Of a stretch of 48,889 nt of DNA, positions 35,563 to 46,871 are shown piece by piece; the stretch's first letter is position 1, and each line of letters begins with the position of its first letter. The translations under genes and the position numbers were made by a program. The notes below the pieces were generated by a model. The model had not been told where the DNA came from. It worked only from the letters and a program-made list of their open reading frames with translations, and did not search any database. The DNA comes from Betaproteobacteria bacterium (GTDB lineage Bacteria > Pseudomonadota > Gammaproteobacteria > Burkholderiales > SG8-39): NCBI GenBank assembly GCA_029883975.1, contig JAOUIL010000002.1:67014-115902 (forward strand), written 5' to 3'.

Positions 35563-35942
35563 GGCAGCCCCTCGAACCGCCAGCCGGCGAGCGAATTGCG
35601 CTGGTGCCTGTCGTTCAACTCGCCTTCGAAGCCGTGCACGACGTTGTACACGCGGGTGAATCCCGCGCGCTCCAGCTCCTCGCCCGCCTCCCGGGAGCGG
35701 TTGCCGCTCCGGCAGATGAGCACCACCGGGCGCGTGGTGTGGTTGGTGCCGGCGAGCTTCTTCACCTGGCCGACGAAGTGCCGATTGACCTCCCAGTCGG
35801 GCCCGTCGTTCCAGGCCACGTGCAGCGCGCCGACCGGATGGCCGACGAACAGGTATTCCATCTCGCTGCGGCAATCGATGAACAGCGCGTCGGGCTGCTG
35901 GTGCAGGAACTCGAAGGCGTGCTTGGGCTCGAGGTGATCCAT
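35547..35942 (-). CDS. Rhodanese-like domain protein
   Basis: Single-domain sulfurtransferase of 131 residues. The active-site loop VLICRSGNRSREAGEEL carries the catalytic Cys (about 95) with the CxxGxR form. N-terminal DALFIDCRSEMEYLFVGHPVGALHV and C-terminal RVYNVVHGFEGELND complete the fold. A perfect TATAAT on the minus strand (35959 to 35954) ends 11 bases before the ATG, so the mRNA would carry only about five leader bases. Physiological substrate unknown. Confidence 0.93.
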   Translation of the reverse strand: MDHLEPKHAFEFLHQQPDALFIDCRSEMEYLFVGHPVGALHVAWNDGPDWEVNRHFVGQVKKLAGTNHTTRPVVLICRSGNRSREAGEELERAGFTRVYNVVHGFEGELNDRHQRNSLAGWRFEGLPWEQC

Positions 35943-35970
35943 GATGGGCGGCCATTATAGCGGTAAGGGT

Positions 35971-35999
35971 TTGACAGAGCAGGGAGTTGTGGGCAAACT
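35971..35999 (+). promoter_or_regulatory. Putative promoter of metH
   Basis: A perfect -35 TTGACA (35971-35976) is followed at 17 bases by a poor -10 (CAAACT, 35994-35999). The start would be near 36006, at the foot of the first leader hairpin, giving a leader of about 113 bases. The weak -10 makes the exact start uncertain. Confidence 0.4.
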
Positions 36000-36006
36000 G
36001 ATCGTC

Positions 36007-36108
36007 CGCGCCGATTTGATGTTCAGCTTGCGGGCGCGTTACAAATGCCGCTAAAGAGACGTGCCCCGACGCCCGTTTCCGCGCAAGCCGAACGGGCGTT
36101 TTGTTTTT
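36007..36108 (+). terminator. metH leader attenuator: competing stems and intrinsic terminator
   Basis: ACGCCCGTT (36069-36077) and AACGGGCGT (36091-36099) form a perfect nine-pair stem with a 13-base loop, followed by TTTTGTTTTT (36099-36108), only 10 bases before the metH ATG. The only plus-strand promoter upstream is that of metH, so the terminator must act on the metH message itself. An earlier segment, CGGGCG (36031-36036), can pair with CGCCCG (36070-36075) and break the terminator; the same segment also joins a first stem, CGCGCC / GGCGCG (36007-36012 with 36033-36038). This is the layout of an attenuator or riboswitch; no known class was recognised. Confidence 0.6.
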
Positions 36109-36118
36109 CCGCCAGACC

Positions 36119-36122
<4 letters not shown>
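36045..36122 (+). CDS. Possible upstream ORF in the metH leader
   Basis: A 25-codon ATG frame (begins [12 protein letters not shown]) spans the whole terminator hairpin and its TGA overlaps the metH ATG (ATGA). A second, 11-codon frame ([11 protein letters not shown], 36019-36054) precedes and overlaps it. Neither has a clear ribosome-binding site. If translated, ribosomes on the longer frame would disrupt the terminator and hand over to metH. Chance occurrence cannot be excluded. Confidence 0.25.
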
Positions 36123-39847
<3,725 letters not shown>

Positions 39848-39876
39848 TCCGGCGCGGCATCCAACGGAGGCACGAC

Positions 39877-39975
39877 ATGGGCAAGGGCGACAAGCGCACG
39901 CGGCGCGGCAAGATCTACAAGGGTAGCTACGGCAAGACGCGCCCGCATCGGGCGAAAAAGAAGAAGGCCGCCTGA
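39877..39975 (+). CDS. 30S ribosomal protein THX
   Basis: Very basic 32-residue protein: MGKGDKRTRRGKIYKGSYGK, then a Lys/Arg-rich tail ending KKKKAA. This is the bacterial THX (bTHX) ribosomal peptide, which fills a cavity between RNA helices at the top of the 30S head. CGGAGG precedes the ATG by 6 bases. It is too short for most automatic gene finders. The stop TGA overlaps the first codon of the next gene. Confidence 0.93.
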   Translation: MGKGDKRTRRGKIYKGSYGKTRPHRAKKKKAA

Positions 39976-40346
39976 GTCCCAAGGCGCTCGTCGCGCTGGG
40001 CGCGCTGCTCGCGGCCGCGGGCGTCGCCCTGGGCGCATTCGGCGCGCATGCGCTGAAGTCCCGGCTGCCGGCCGAGATGCTGGCGGTCTGGAATACCGCC
40101 GTGCAGTACCACCTGTGGCACGCGCTGGGCGTGATTCTCGTCGGCCTGAGCGCGGCGAACATCGCGCAAAGCGCCTGGCTGCGCGCGTCCGGCGGGCTGC
40201 TGCTCGCGGGCATAGTCCTGTTTTCCGGCAGCCTCTATGCGCTGGCGCTCGGCGCTCCCAGGTGGACGGGCGCCGTCACGCCGATCGGCGGAGTGGCCTT
40301 CCTGCTTGGATGGCTAGCGTTCGCGCTCGCCGCGCTGCGCGGTTAG
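39972..40346 (+). CDS. DUF423 membrane protein with apparent CUG start
   Basis: Small inner-membrane protein with four predicted TM helices; 124 residues if it starts at CTG 39972, the usual family length. The family N-terminus is read in frame from that codon (SPKALVALGALLAAAG, then GVALGAFGAHALKSRL), but no ATG, GTG or TTG exists before ATG 40077, which would delete the first TM helix and the GAFGAHAL motif. The CTG overlaps the THX stop (CTGA), like the ATGA couplings elsewhere here. The rest is VWNTAVQYHLWHALGVILVG and TPIGGVAFLLGWLAFAL. Function unknown. Confidence 0.8.
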   Translation: MSPKALVALGALLAAAGVALGAFGAHALKSRLPAEMLAVWNTAVQYHLWHALGVILVGLSAANIAQSAWLRASGGLLLAGIVLFSGSLYALALGAPRWTGAVTPIGGVAFLLGWLAFALAALRG

Positions 40347-40585
40347 GTCTCGACGTAATCCGACAGCGGCCGCTCGCCGAGCGCCCGGCGCATCGCCGGC
40401 AGATGCCCAGGGTCGCGCATCTCGATCTGCACGCCGCTGGGCCTTTGCTCGCGAATCACGCGCGCCAGCTCCACCTGCAGCTGCACCCGTCCGACGCAGC
40501 ACGGACACGCCGCGGGCCGCAGCAGCACCCAACCCCGAGGCAGGTCCGTGGCCGCGGCGACCAGCCTGACCGGGGTCCTGCTCAC
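40343..40585 (-). CDS. CPCC mini-protein coupled to trkH
   Basis: Eighty-residue protein with a GTG start at 40585 that overlaps the trkH stop (GTGA). It ends 4 bases into the convergent DUF423 gene. The sequence has VLLRPAACPCCVGRVQLQVE followed by LARVIREQRPSGVQIEM and HLPAMRRALGERPLSDYV. The CxCC cluster with the following helix resembles the metal-binding segment of CobW/G3E GTPases (C-x-C-C, then a strand ending in IE), but there is no Walker A motif and no room for a GTPase domain. I regard it as an independent small protein, possibly metal binding; function not known. Confidence 0.6.
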   Translation of the reverse strand: MSRTPVRLVAAATDLPRGWVLLRPAACPCCVGRVQLQVELARVIREQRPSGVQIEMRDPGHLPAMRRALGERPLSDYVET

Positions 40586-42036
40586 TTGCGCCAGAAGGCC
40601 GGCGTCAGCACCACCAGCAGCGTGAAAAGCTCGAGCCGCCCGAGCAGCATGGCGAAGGCGCATATCCAGGTCTGGAAATCGTTGAGCGTGGCATAGGTGC
40701 TGGCTGGTCCGACCTGGCCGAGGCCCGGGCCGGTATTGTTCATGGACACGACGGCGGCCGAGAATGCCGTTACGACGTCCGCGCCGCTCAGGGTCAGCAG
40801 CAGCGTGAAGACGATGATGCAGGAAACGTAGACGAACACGTAGGCGAGGACTGCGAATACCACGTTGTTCTCCACCGGCCGGCCACCCAGCTTCACCGGG
40901 TTGTAGACGCGGGGGTGGATGATGCGCAGCAGCTCGCGGAAGATCTGCTTGAACAGGATCTGCGCGCGGATCATCTTCATGCCGCTGCCTGTCGAGCCCG
41001 AGCAGCTGGCGAAGCTGCACAGGAACAGCATCCACAGCGGCGCGAAGATCGGCCACTGGTTGAAGTCGGTGTTGGCGTACCCGGTCGTCGTGGCGATCGA
41101 GACGACGTTGAAGGCGGCGTAGCGCAGCGCGACGCCATAGTCGGGATATGCGTCCGTCCACGCGAGATAGGCGGCGACTCCCAGCACCGACGCCACGGTC
41201 ACGCCGAGGAACAGCTTCGCCTCCGGGTCGACGCGATAAGGGTGCAGGCTGCGCCGGCGCCAGACGAGGAAATGCGTGGCGAAGTTGATCGCCGCGATCA
41301 GCATGAAGACGATGGCCACTGCCTCGATGCGCGGCGAGTTCCAGTAGGCATAGCTTTCGTCGTGCGTCGAGAAGCCTCCCAGGCCGAGGGTGGTGAAGGC
41401 ATGCATGAGCGAATCCAGCCAGGTCATGCCGGCCCAGTGGTACGCCAGGGCGCAGGCCACGGTCAGACCGAAGTACACCAGCCACAGCCCCTTGGCGGTC
41501 TCGGCGATGCGCGGCGTGAGCTTGGTGTCCTTCATCGGCGTCGGCGTTTCGGCCTTGAACAGCTGCGAGCCGCCCACGCCGAGCAGTGGCATGATGGCCA
41601 CGGCGAGGACGATCACGCCCATCCCGCCCAGCCAGATCATGAAGCCGCGCCAGACATTGACCGAGGCCGGAAGACGGTCGAGCCCCGAAAGCACCGTTGC
41701 GCCGCTCGCGGTCAGCCCGGACGCCGCCTCGAAGTACGCGTCGGTGAACGAGAGCCCCGGCAACTGCATGAGCAGCGGCAGGGTGGCGAAACCCGGGAGC
41801 ACCGTCCAGACTAGCGCGACCAGTAGGAAACCGTCGCGCACCTGCAGTTCGCGCCCGGCGCGATGCGATGCGGCCCACAGCGCCACGCCCGCCGCGGCCG
41901 TCGCTGCAAGCGCCTTGACGTGCGCCCAATGCGCGCCGTCCGCCAGGGCCAGCGAGAAACCGAGCGGCACCAGCATGCAGGCCGCGAACAGCACGAGGAC
42001 CAGCGACAGCAGGTGCAGGACAGCGAGCAGGCGCAC
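40582..42036 (-). CDS. trkH: Trk system potassium uptake protein TrkH
   Basis: K+-conducting subunit of the Trk system, 484 residues with the four M1-P-M2 repeats. The four selectivity-filter loops, each with the conserved Gly, are visible: ASGLTASGATVLSG, TTLGLGGFSTH, TTTGYANTD and MNNTGPGLG. The segment FLCSFASCSGSTGSGMKMIR precedes the membrane loop KQIFRELLRIIHPRVYNPVK. It follows trkA by 14 bases, so the gating subunit and channel are made together. Confidence 0.97.
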   Translation of the reverse strand: MRLLAVLHLLSLVLVLFAACMLVPLGFSLALADGAHWAHVKALAATAAAGVALWAASHRAGRELQVRDGFLLVALVWTVLPGFATLPLLMQLPGLSFTDAYFEAASGLTASGATVLSGLDRLPASVNVWRGFMIWLGGMGVIVLAVAIMPLLGVGGSQLFKAETPTPMKDTKLTPRIAETAKGLWLVYFGLTVACALAYHWAGMTWLDSLMHAFTTLGLGGFSTHDESYAYWNSPRIEAVAIVFMLIAAINFATHFLVWRRRSLHPYRVDPEAKLFLGVTVASVLGVAAYLAWTDAYPDYGVALRYAAFNVVSIATTTGYANTDFNQWPIFAPLWMLFLCSFASCSGSTGSGMKMIRAQILFKQIFRELLRIIHPRVYNPVKLGGRPVENNVVFAVLAYVFVYVSCIIVFTLLLTLSGADVVTAFSAAVVSMNNTGPGLGQVGPASTYATLNDFQTWICAFAMLLGRLELFTLLVVLTPAFWRK

Positions 42037-42050
42037 AGCGCGTGCGGGGC

Positions 42051-43424
42051 CTAGAGGAAGCGCGCGCCGACCTGGAACAGCTTCTCGACGCGCGGCATGG
42101 TCTTCTTGTCCGTGACGAACACGATGACATGGTCTTCGGCCTCGATGCGCGTGTCGTGATGCGCCATCAGCACTTTGCCGTTGCGCACCACGGCGCCGAT
42201 GGTGGCCCCGGCCGGCAGCTCGATCTCCTCGACGCTGCGGCCGGTCACGCGGCAGGACTCGCGATCGCCGTGCACCACCGCCTCCAGCGCCTCGGCGGCG
42301 CCGCGCCGCAGGCTGTGCACGGCGACGACGTCGCCGCGGCGCACGTGCGCGAGCAGCTTGCCGATCGTCGCCTGCGCGGGGGAGATGGCGATGTCGATCT
42401 GCCCGCTCTGCAGCAGGTCGACGTAGCTGCGACGGTTGATGAGCGCCACCACGCGCCGCGCTCCCATGCGCTTGGCGAGCAGCGAGCTCATGATGTTGTT
42501 CTCGTCGTCGTTGGTCACCGCGACGAACAGGTCCATCTCGCCGATGTTCTCCTGCTCCAGCAGCTCCTCGTCGGTGGCGTCGCCGTTCAGCACCAGCGCC
42601 TGGTTGAGACGCGCCGAGAGGAACTCGCAGCGGCGCTTGTTGTGCTCGATCAGGCGCACCGAGTACTGTCCTTCGAGCGCGCGCGCCAGGCGCAGGCCGA
42701 TGTTGCCGCCGCCGGCGATCATCACGCGCTTAACCGGCTGATCCATGCGACGCAGCTCGTGCATCACCTGGCGGATGTTGTCGGCAGCCGCCAGGCAGAA
42801 CACCTCGTCGCCAGCCTCAATGATCGTGTCGCCGTCCGGCATCACCGCGCCGTCGCGCCGGAAGATGGCCACGATACGCGTATCGATGTTCGGGATGTGC
42901 GCGCGGATCTCCTTGACCGGCCGCCCCACCATGGGCCCGCCCTGGTAGGCGCGCACGGCAACCAGGCTCACTTTGCCGTCGGCGAAATCCAGCACCTGCA
43001 GCGCTTCCGGAAACTCGACCAGCTTGACGATGTACTCGGTGAGCACCTGCTCGGGACAGATGGAAAGGTCCACGTCAAAGCCGTCCGGGCCCAGCACGAG
43101 CTTGTTGTCGAGGAAGGCGTTGGCGCGGATGCGCGCCACGCGCCTGGGCACGTTGAACATGCGCGCGGCGAGCTTGCAGGCCACGAGGTTCGTCTCGTCC
43201 GACTGGGTGACCGCGATCAGCAGGTCGGCGTCGTCGATGCCCGCCTCCTCCAGCACCGCGGGGTGCGAGGCGCTGCCCGTCACGGTGCGCAGATCGAAGC
43301 GGTCCTGCAAGGCGCGCAGCCGTGCCGGCTCCACATCGACGACCGTGATGTCGTTCTGCTCGGAGACCAGGCTCTCGGCCACGGTGGCGCCGACTTGGCC
43401 GGCGCCTAGGATGATGACTTTCAT
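42051..43424 (-). CDS. trkA: Trk system potassium transporter, NAD-binding TrkA
   Basis: Cytoplasmic regulatory ring of the Trk system, 457 residues. Two RCK halves: Rossmann 1 IILGAGQVGATVAESLVSEQ with RCK-C around VSLVAVRAYQGGPMVG, and Rossmann 2 VMIAGGGNIGLRLARALEG with RCK-C near the C-terminus. Both nucleotide-binding glycine motifs are intact. A TACAAT box on the minus strand (43460 to 43455) could start a trkA transcript, although the gene also follows ntrX by only 65 bases. Confidence 0.97.
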   Translation of the reverse strand: MKVIILGAGQVGATVAESLVSEQNDITVVDVEPARLRALQDRFDLRTVTGSASHPAVLEEAGIDDADLLIAVTQSDETNLVACKLAARMFNVPRRVARIRANAFLDNKLVLGPDGFDVDLSICPEQVLTEYIVKLVEFPEALQVLDFADGKVSLVAVRAYQGGPMVGRPVKEIRAHIPNIDTRIVAIFRRDGAVMPDGDTIIEAGDEVFCLAAADNIRQVMHELRRMDQPVKRVMIAGGGNIGLRLARALEGQYSVRLIEHNKRRCEFLSARLNQALVLNGDATDEELLEQENIGEMDLFVAVTNDDENNIMSSLLAKRMGARRVVALINRRSYVDLLQSGQIDIAISPAQATIGKLLAHVRRGDVVAVHSLRRGAAEALEAVVHGDRESCRVTGRSVEEIELPAGATIGAVVRNGKVLMAHHDTRIEAEDHVIVFVTDKKTMPRVEKLFQVGARFL

Positions 43425-43489
43425 CGATCGAGCCGCCTACTTGGGAAGCGCGGCATTGTAGACCGTTTTGCCGCGCGGCACGGCCACGC

Positions 43490-44737
43490 TCAGCCCTCTT
43501 CCCGGCGTCCCACGGGCAGGCCCAGCGCCTTCAGCTTGCGGTAAAGGTGCGTGCGTTCGAGCCCGCTGCGCTCCGCAACGCGCGACATGCTGCCGCTCTC
43601 GGCGGACAGCAGGTTCTCGAAGTACACGCGCTCGAAGGCTTCGCGCGCCTCGCGATAGGGACGGTCCAGGGGCAGCGCGGGCGCGCTCGCCTCGCGCGCA
43701 TGCGCGGCGAGCACGCGCTCGGCATCCTGCAGGGTCACTTCCTCGTCGAGCGCGCTCAACGCGAGATTCTTCACCGCGTGCTCGAGCTCGGCGAGGTTGC
43801 CGGGCCAGCGATGGTGGCGCAAGGCGTTCAGCGCGCCCACCGAAAGGCGCCGCGCCGGGCAGGCGCGCGCCTCGACCAGCTGCGCCAGCATCTGCGCAGC
43901 GAGGTCCGGAATGTCCTCCGCGAACTCGCGCAACGCCGGAAGGCGCAGCGTCAGTTCGCCCAGCCTCGCCACGAGCGCGGCGTCCCACTGGTAGCGCTCG
44001 ACGAGCGTCTTCGCGTCCACGGGCGAAAAGGAGACCACGCGTGCGCGGTGGCGGTCGGCGCGCGCCTGCAGGAACTCGAGGTTCTTCTGCTCGGCGCGCT
44101 GCAGGCCCGTGAGGTCGGCCACGAACAGAATCCCCCCGCCGGCGCGCTGCAGCACCTCGCTCGGCGCGTCCGCCAGGAACCCCGCGTCGCAAAGGAACGG
44201 CGCCCCGGGCGCCACCAGCGGGCGCGCGAAGATCTCCGCCAGCATGCCCTGCTCTCCCCGCAGCAGCAGCGGCGCCGACGCTTGCGCGAGCTGCTGCAGG
44301 CGCTTGCGCAGCTCGACCAGCGTGGGCGAGCGTCCGAGCGCCGCCAGCGACAGCCGGCGGGGTGCGGCCAGGTCATAAAGGCGCAGCGCGCGCTTCACGG
44401 TGCTCAGCAGCCGCTGCAGCGCGATCGGCTTCTCCAGGTAGTCGAGCGCCCCGATGCGCGTGGCCTCGACGGCCGTCTCGATGGTGCCGTGCCCGGACAT
44501 CATCACCACCGGCATGGTCAGCTGCCCGTTGCTCGCCCACTCCTTGAGCAGCGTGATGCCGTCGGTATCCGGCATCCAGATGTCGAGCAGCACCAGATCG
44601 GGCCGCTTCGCCTCGCGCTGGCGGCGCGCGTCGCCGGCGCTGTCGGCGAGCAGAACATCGTGGCCCTCGTCGGCCAGGATCTCCGACAGCAGCTCGCGGA
44701 TGCCGATTTCGTCGTCGACGACGAGGATCTGCGCCAT
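43490..44737 (-). CDS. ntrX: NtrX-like response regulator with degenerate AAA+ domain
   Basis: 415 residues. The receiver domain is intact: phospho-acceptor Asp52 (LVLLDIWMPDTDG), Ser81, Lys103. The central sigma-54 activator domain is reduced: Walker A (normally GESGTGKE) reads RGEQGMLAEIF at about 160-170, without the Lys; only about 30 residues separate it from a Walker B remnant GGGILFVADLTGL (about 200-212), which lacks the acidic pair, and the GAFTGA sigma-54 loop is deleted. The WPGNLAELEHAVKNL block and the Fis-type helix-turn-helix (SMSRVAERSGLERTHLYRKL) remain. It cannot be an ATP-driven sigma-54 activator; a DNA-binding regulator switched by phosphorylation is likely. 7 bases after ntrY. 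Confidence 0.9.
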   Translation of the reverse strand: MAQILVVDDEIGIRELLSEILADEGHDVLLADSAGDARRQREAKRPDLVLLDIWMPDTDGITLLKEWASNGQLTMPVVMMSGHGTIETAVEATRIGALDYLEKPIALQRLLSTVKRALRLYDLAAPRRLSLAALGRSPTLVELRKRLQQLAQASAPLLLRGEQGMLAEIFARPLVAPGAPFLCDAGFLADAPSEVLQRAGGGILFVADLTGLQRAEQKNLEFLQARADRHRARVVSFSPVDAKTLVERYQWDAALVARLGELTLRLPALREFAEDIPDLAAQMLAQLVEARACPARRLSVGALNALRHHRWPGNLAELEHAVKNLALSALDEEVTLQDAERVLAAHAREASAPALPLDRPYREAREAFERVYFENLLSAESGSMSRVAERSGLERTHLYRKLKALGLPVGRREEG

Positions 44738-44744
44738 GGTGCGC

Positions 44745-46871
44745 TCAGGCCGCCTGCGCGGTCCGCGGCAGCAGCACGCTCACGGACGCGCCGCGCTGCG
44801 GCAGGTTCTCGATGGCGATCGATCCGTGATGCTCGTCGACGATCTTCTTGACGATCGCCAGGCCCAGGCCCGTGCCGCGCGGCTTGGTGGTGACGTAAGG
44901 CTCGAAGATGCGCGCCATCAGCTCCTCGGGAAAGCCGTCGCCGTTGTCCGAGACCAACAGCCGCACCTTGTCGCCCACCAGCTCCGTGCACACCTCGATG
45001 GCAGGCTGGCGGCCCGATTCCTTGCGTTGATCGAGCGCGTCCTGCGCGTTCTGCACGAGGTTGTGAATCACCTGGCGGATCTGCGCGCCATCGGCCCATA
45101 CCGGCGGCAGCGACGGCGCGAGGCGCCGGCCAATCGGCACGCGCGAGGTCTCGTAGAGGGTCAGCACATCGGCGATCAGCGCATTCAGGTCGAGGCCCGT
45201 CGGTACCGGCGCGGGCAGGCGCGCGTAGTCGCCGAAATCATCAACCATGGATTTCAGCGCCGTCACCTGATTGACGATGGTCTGCGTCGCGCGTCTGAGG
45301 ATGGCCGCGTCTTCGGGCGCCAGCCGGTCGCCGAGCTTCATCTCCAGCCGCTCGGCCGACAGCTGGATCGGGGTGAGGGGATTCTTGATCTCATGCGCGA
45401 GACGGCGTGCGACTTCGGCCCATGCGGTGGCGCGCTGCGCCTGGATGAGCTGCGTGATGTCGTCGAACACCAGCACGTGGCCGCCGCCCGTGGCGCCGGG
45501 CAACGCGGCGCCGCGCGCCAGCAGCGTCTTGCCGGTGCCTTTGAGCGCCAGCTCCAGCTGCCAGGTGTGCTCGCCGTGCTGCAGGAACTGCTCTCGTACC
45601 GAAGCGGCGAACGACTCGAGCGGCCCGCTCCAGTCCTGCAGCGGTCGCCCGAGGAACGCGCTCAGCTCGCCGGTCAGGATCTGCGCGGCGCCGCGGTTGG
45701 AAATGGTCAGGCGCAGATCGCGATCGAACACCAGCACGCCGGCCGACAGGTTGGCGAGGATGTTCTCCAGCGAAGACTTGGCCGTCTCCAGCGCGACACG
45801 GTTCGATTCCACCACCTTGCGTGCCTCGTCCAGCTGCCGTGTCATGGAGTTGAAGGACTCGGTCAGCACGCCCAGCTCGTCGCGGCTGGTGACCGGCGGG
45901 CGCTGCGAAAAGTCGCCGCGCGCCACCGCCTGCGTGGCCTGCGCCAGGTTGGCGAGCGGCGCGGACAGGCGCGCAGACAGAATCGCCGCCAGCGATACGG
46001 CGACGAACAGCGCCATCAGCAGCGCCAGGGTCAGCGTCACGATGTAGATGCGCCTCAGCCCCTGGCGCGACAGCGCCAGCTCCCGGTAGTCGCGGTACGC
46101 CTCTTCCACCGCCTGCGCGCTGCGCGCCAGCCCCGATGGCACCGACTGGCGCAACTGCACGAAGCGCGCCTCGTCGGCAATCGCCAAACCGGTCACCGGC
46201 ACGACCACGCGCAAGGCGAGCGGCCTGCCGTCCGCCGCGTCGACCGAGCTGTAGCCCTGCGCGGAACGCGCCTGACGCAGCATGTTCGCGGTCGGCAGCT
46301 CCGGGACGAAGCGCGTCACATCCTCGGTTGCGCTCGCCAGAAGCGCTCCGCCCGCGCCGAGCAGCACGATTTCCTGCACGCCGGCCTGCTCGCGCAACCG
46401 GTTGAGCATCGACACCTGCTGCGTCGGCGAGCGCTCCGCCAGCTCGAGCGCGGTGACCCGCGCCTTGGTCTGCATCTCGATCATCATGCGATCGATCACC
46501 GACTGGCCGAGGTTGATGCCGCCCTCGAGCGCCGCATCCACCTTGACGTCGAACCAGGACTCGATGCTGCGCGTGAGGAACTGCACCGAGACCGTGTAGA
46601 CCAGGACGCCAGGCGCGACGGCCATCAGTGCGAACAGCAGCAGGAAGCGCAACGTCAGGCGCGAGCCGAAGGCGCGCGCTCGGTAGCGTCGCAGGATCCC
46701 CACGACCTGATAGCCGACCATGGCCGCCAGTGCGCCCGCCAGGGCGGCGTTCAGGCCGAGCAGCAGCGGAAAGTGCCGCGCCAGCAGCGTGGTATCGGCC
46801 GCGCTCGCCGTCGCCAGCAGGAAGAGCAGCACGCCCGCCAGCGCTGATCCGACGATGAGCAGCACTCTCAT
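44745..46871 (-). CDS. ntrY: NtrY-type sensor histidine kinase
   Basis: Membrane histidine kinase of 708 residues. Two N-terminal TM helices (about 3-25 and 36-58) and a third at about 74-96 precede a periplasmic sensor (about 100-275); TM4 follows at about 275-298. HAMP is at about 300-350 (RLSAPLANLAQATQAVARGD), PAS at about 365-475, and the kinase core has His493 in RRLAHEIKNPLTPIQLSAE, N-box QVIHNLVQNAQDAL, G1 VSDNGDGFP and G2 TTKPRGTGLGLAIVKKI. Its phosphoryl acceptor is the adjacent NtrX-like protein. The input is not known; NtrY of other bacteria has been tied to redox and nitrogen state. Confidence 0.95.
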   Translation of the reverse strand: MRVLLIVGSALAGVLLFLLATASAADTTLLARHFPLLLGLNAALAGALAAMVGYQVVGILRRYRARAFGSRLTLRFLLLFALMAVAPGVLVYTVSVQFLTRSIESWFDVKVDAALEGGINLGQSVIDRMMIEMQTKARVTALELAERSPTQQVSMLNRLREQAGVQEIVLLGAGGALLASATEDVTRFVPELPTANMLRQARSAQGYSSVDAADGRPLALRVVVPVTGLAIADEARFVQLRQSVPSGLARSAQAVEEAYRDYRELALSRQGLRRIYIVTLTLALLMALFVAVSLAAILSARLSAPLANLAQATQAVARGDFSQRPPVTSRDELGVLTESFNSMTRQLDEARKVVESNRVALETAKSSLENILANLSAGVLVFDRDLRLTISNRGAAQILTGELSAFLGRPLQDWSGPLESFAASVREQFLQHGEHTWQLELALKGTGKTLLARGAALPGATGGGHVLVFDDITQLIQAQRATAWAEVARRLAHEIKNPLTPIQLSAERLEMKLGDRLAPEDAAILRRATQTIVNQVTALKSMVDDFGDYARLPAPVPTGLDLNALIADVLTLYETSRVPIGRRLAPSLPPVWADGAQIRQVIHNLVQNAQDALDQRKESGRQPAIEVCTELVGDKVRLLVSDNGDGFPEELMARIFEPYVTTKPRGTGLGLAIVKKIVDEHHGSIAIENLPQRGASVSVLLPRTAQAA

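Noticed and set aside
36007-36108. Cobalamin, SAM or SAH riboswitch before metH
   Set aside because: The leader is only about 110 bases and I could not find the conserved cores of these classes; only the generic attenuator layout is supported.
43449-43475. CGCGGCA/TGCCGCG dyad in the ntrX-trkA gap as a terminator of ntrX
   Set aside because: Seven-pair stem with a 13-base loop and no T run on the minus strand; it also overlaps a TACAAT box, so termination is not supported.
43490-44737. NtrX-like protein as the activator of the sigma-54 promoter at 28145
   Set aside because: It lacks Walker A Lys and the GAFTGA loop, so it cannot open a sigma-54 promoter; a separate NtrC is needed.
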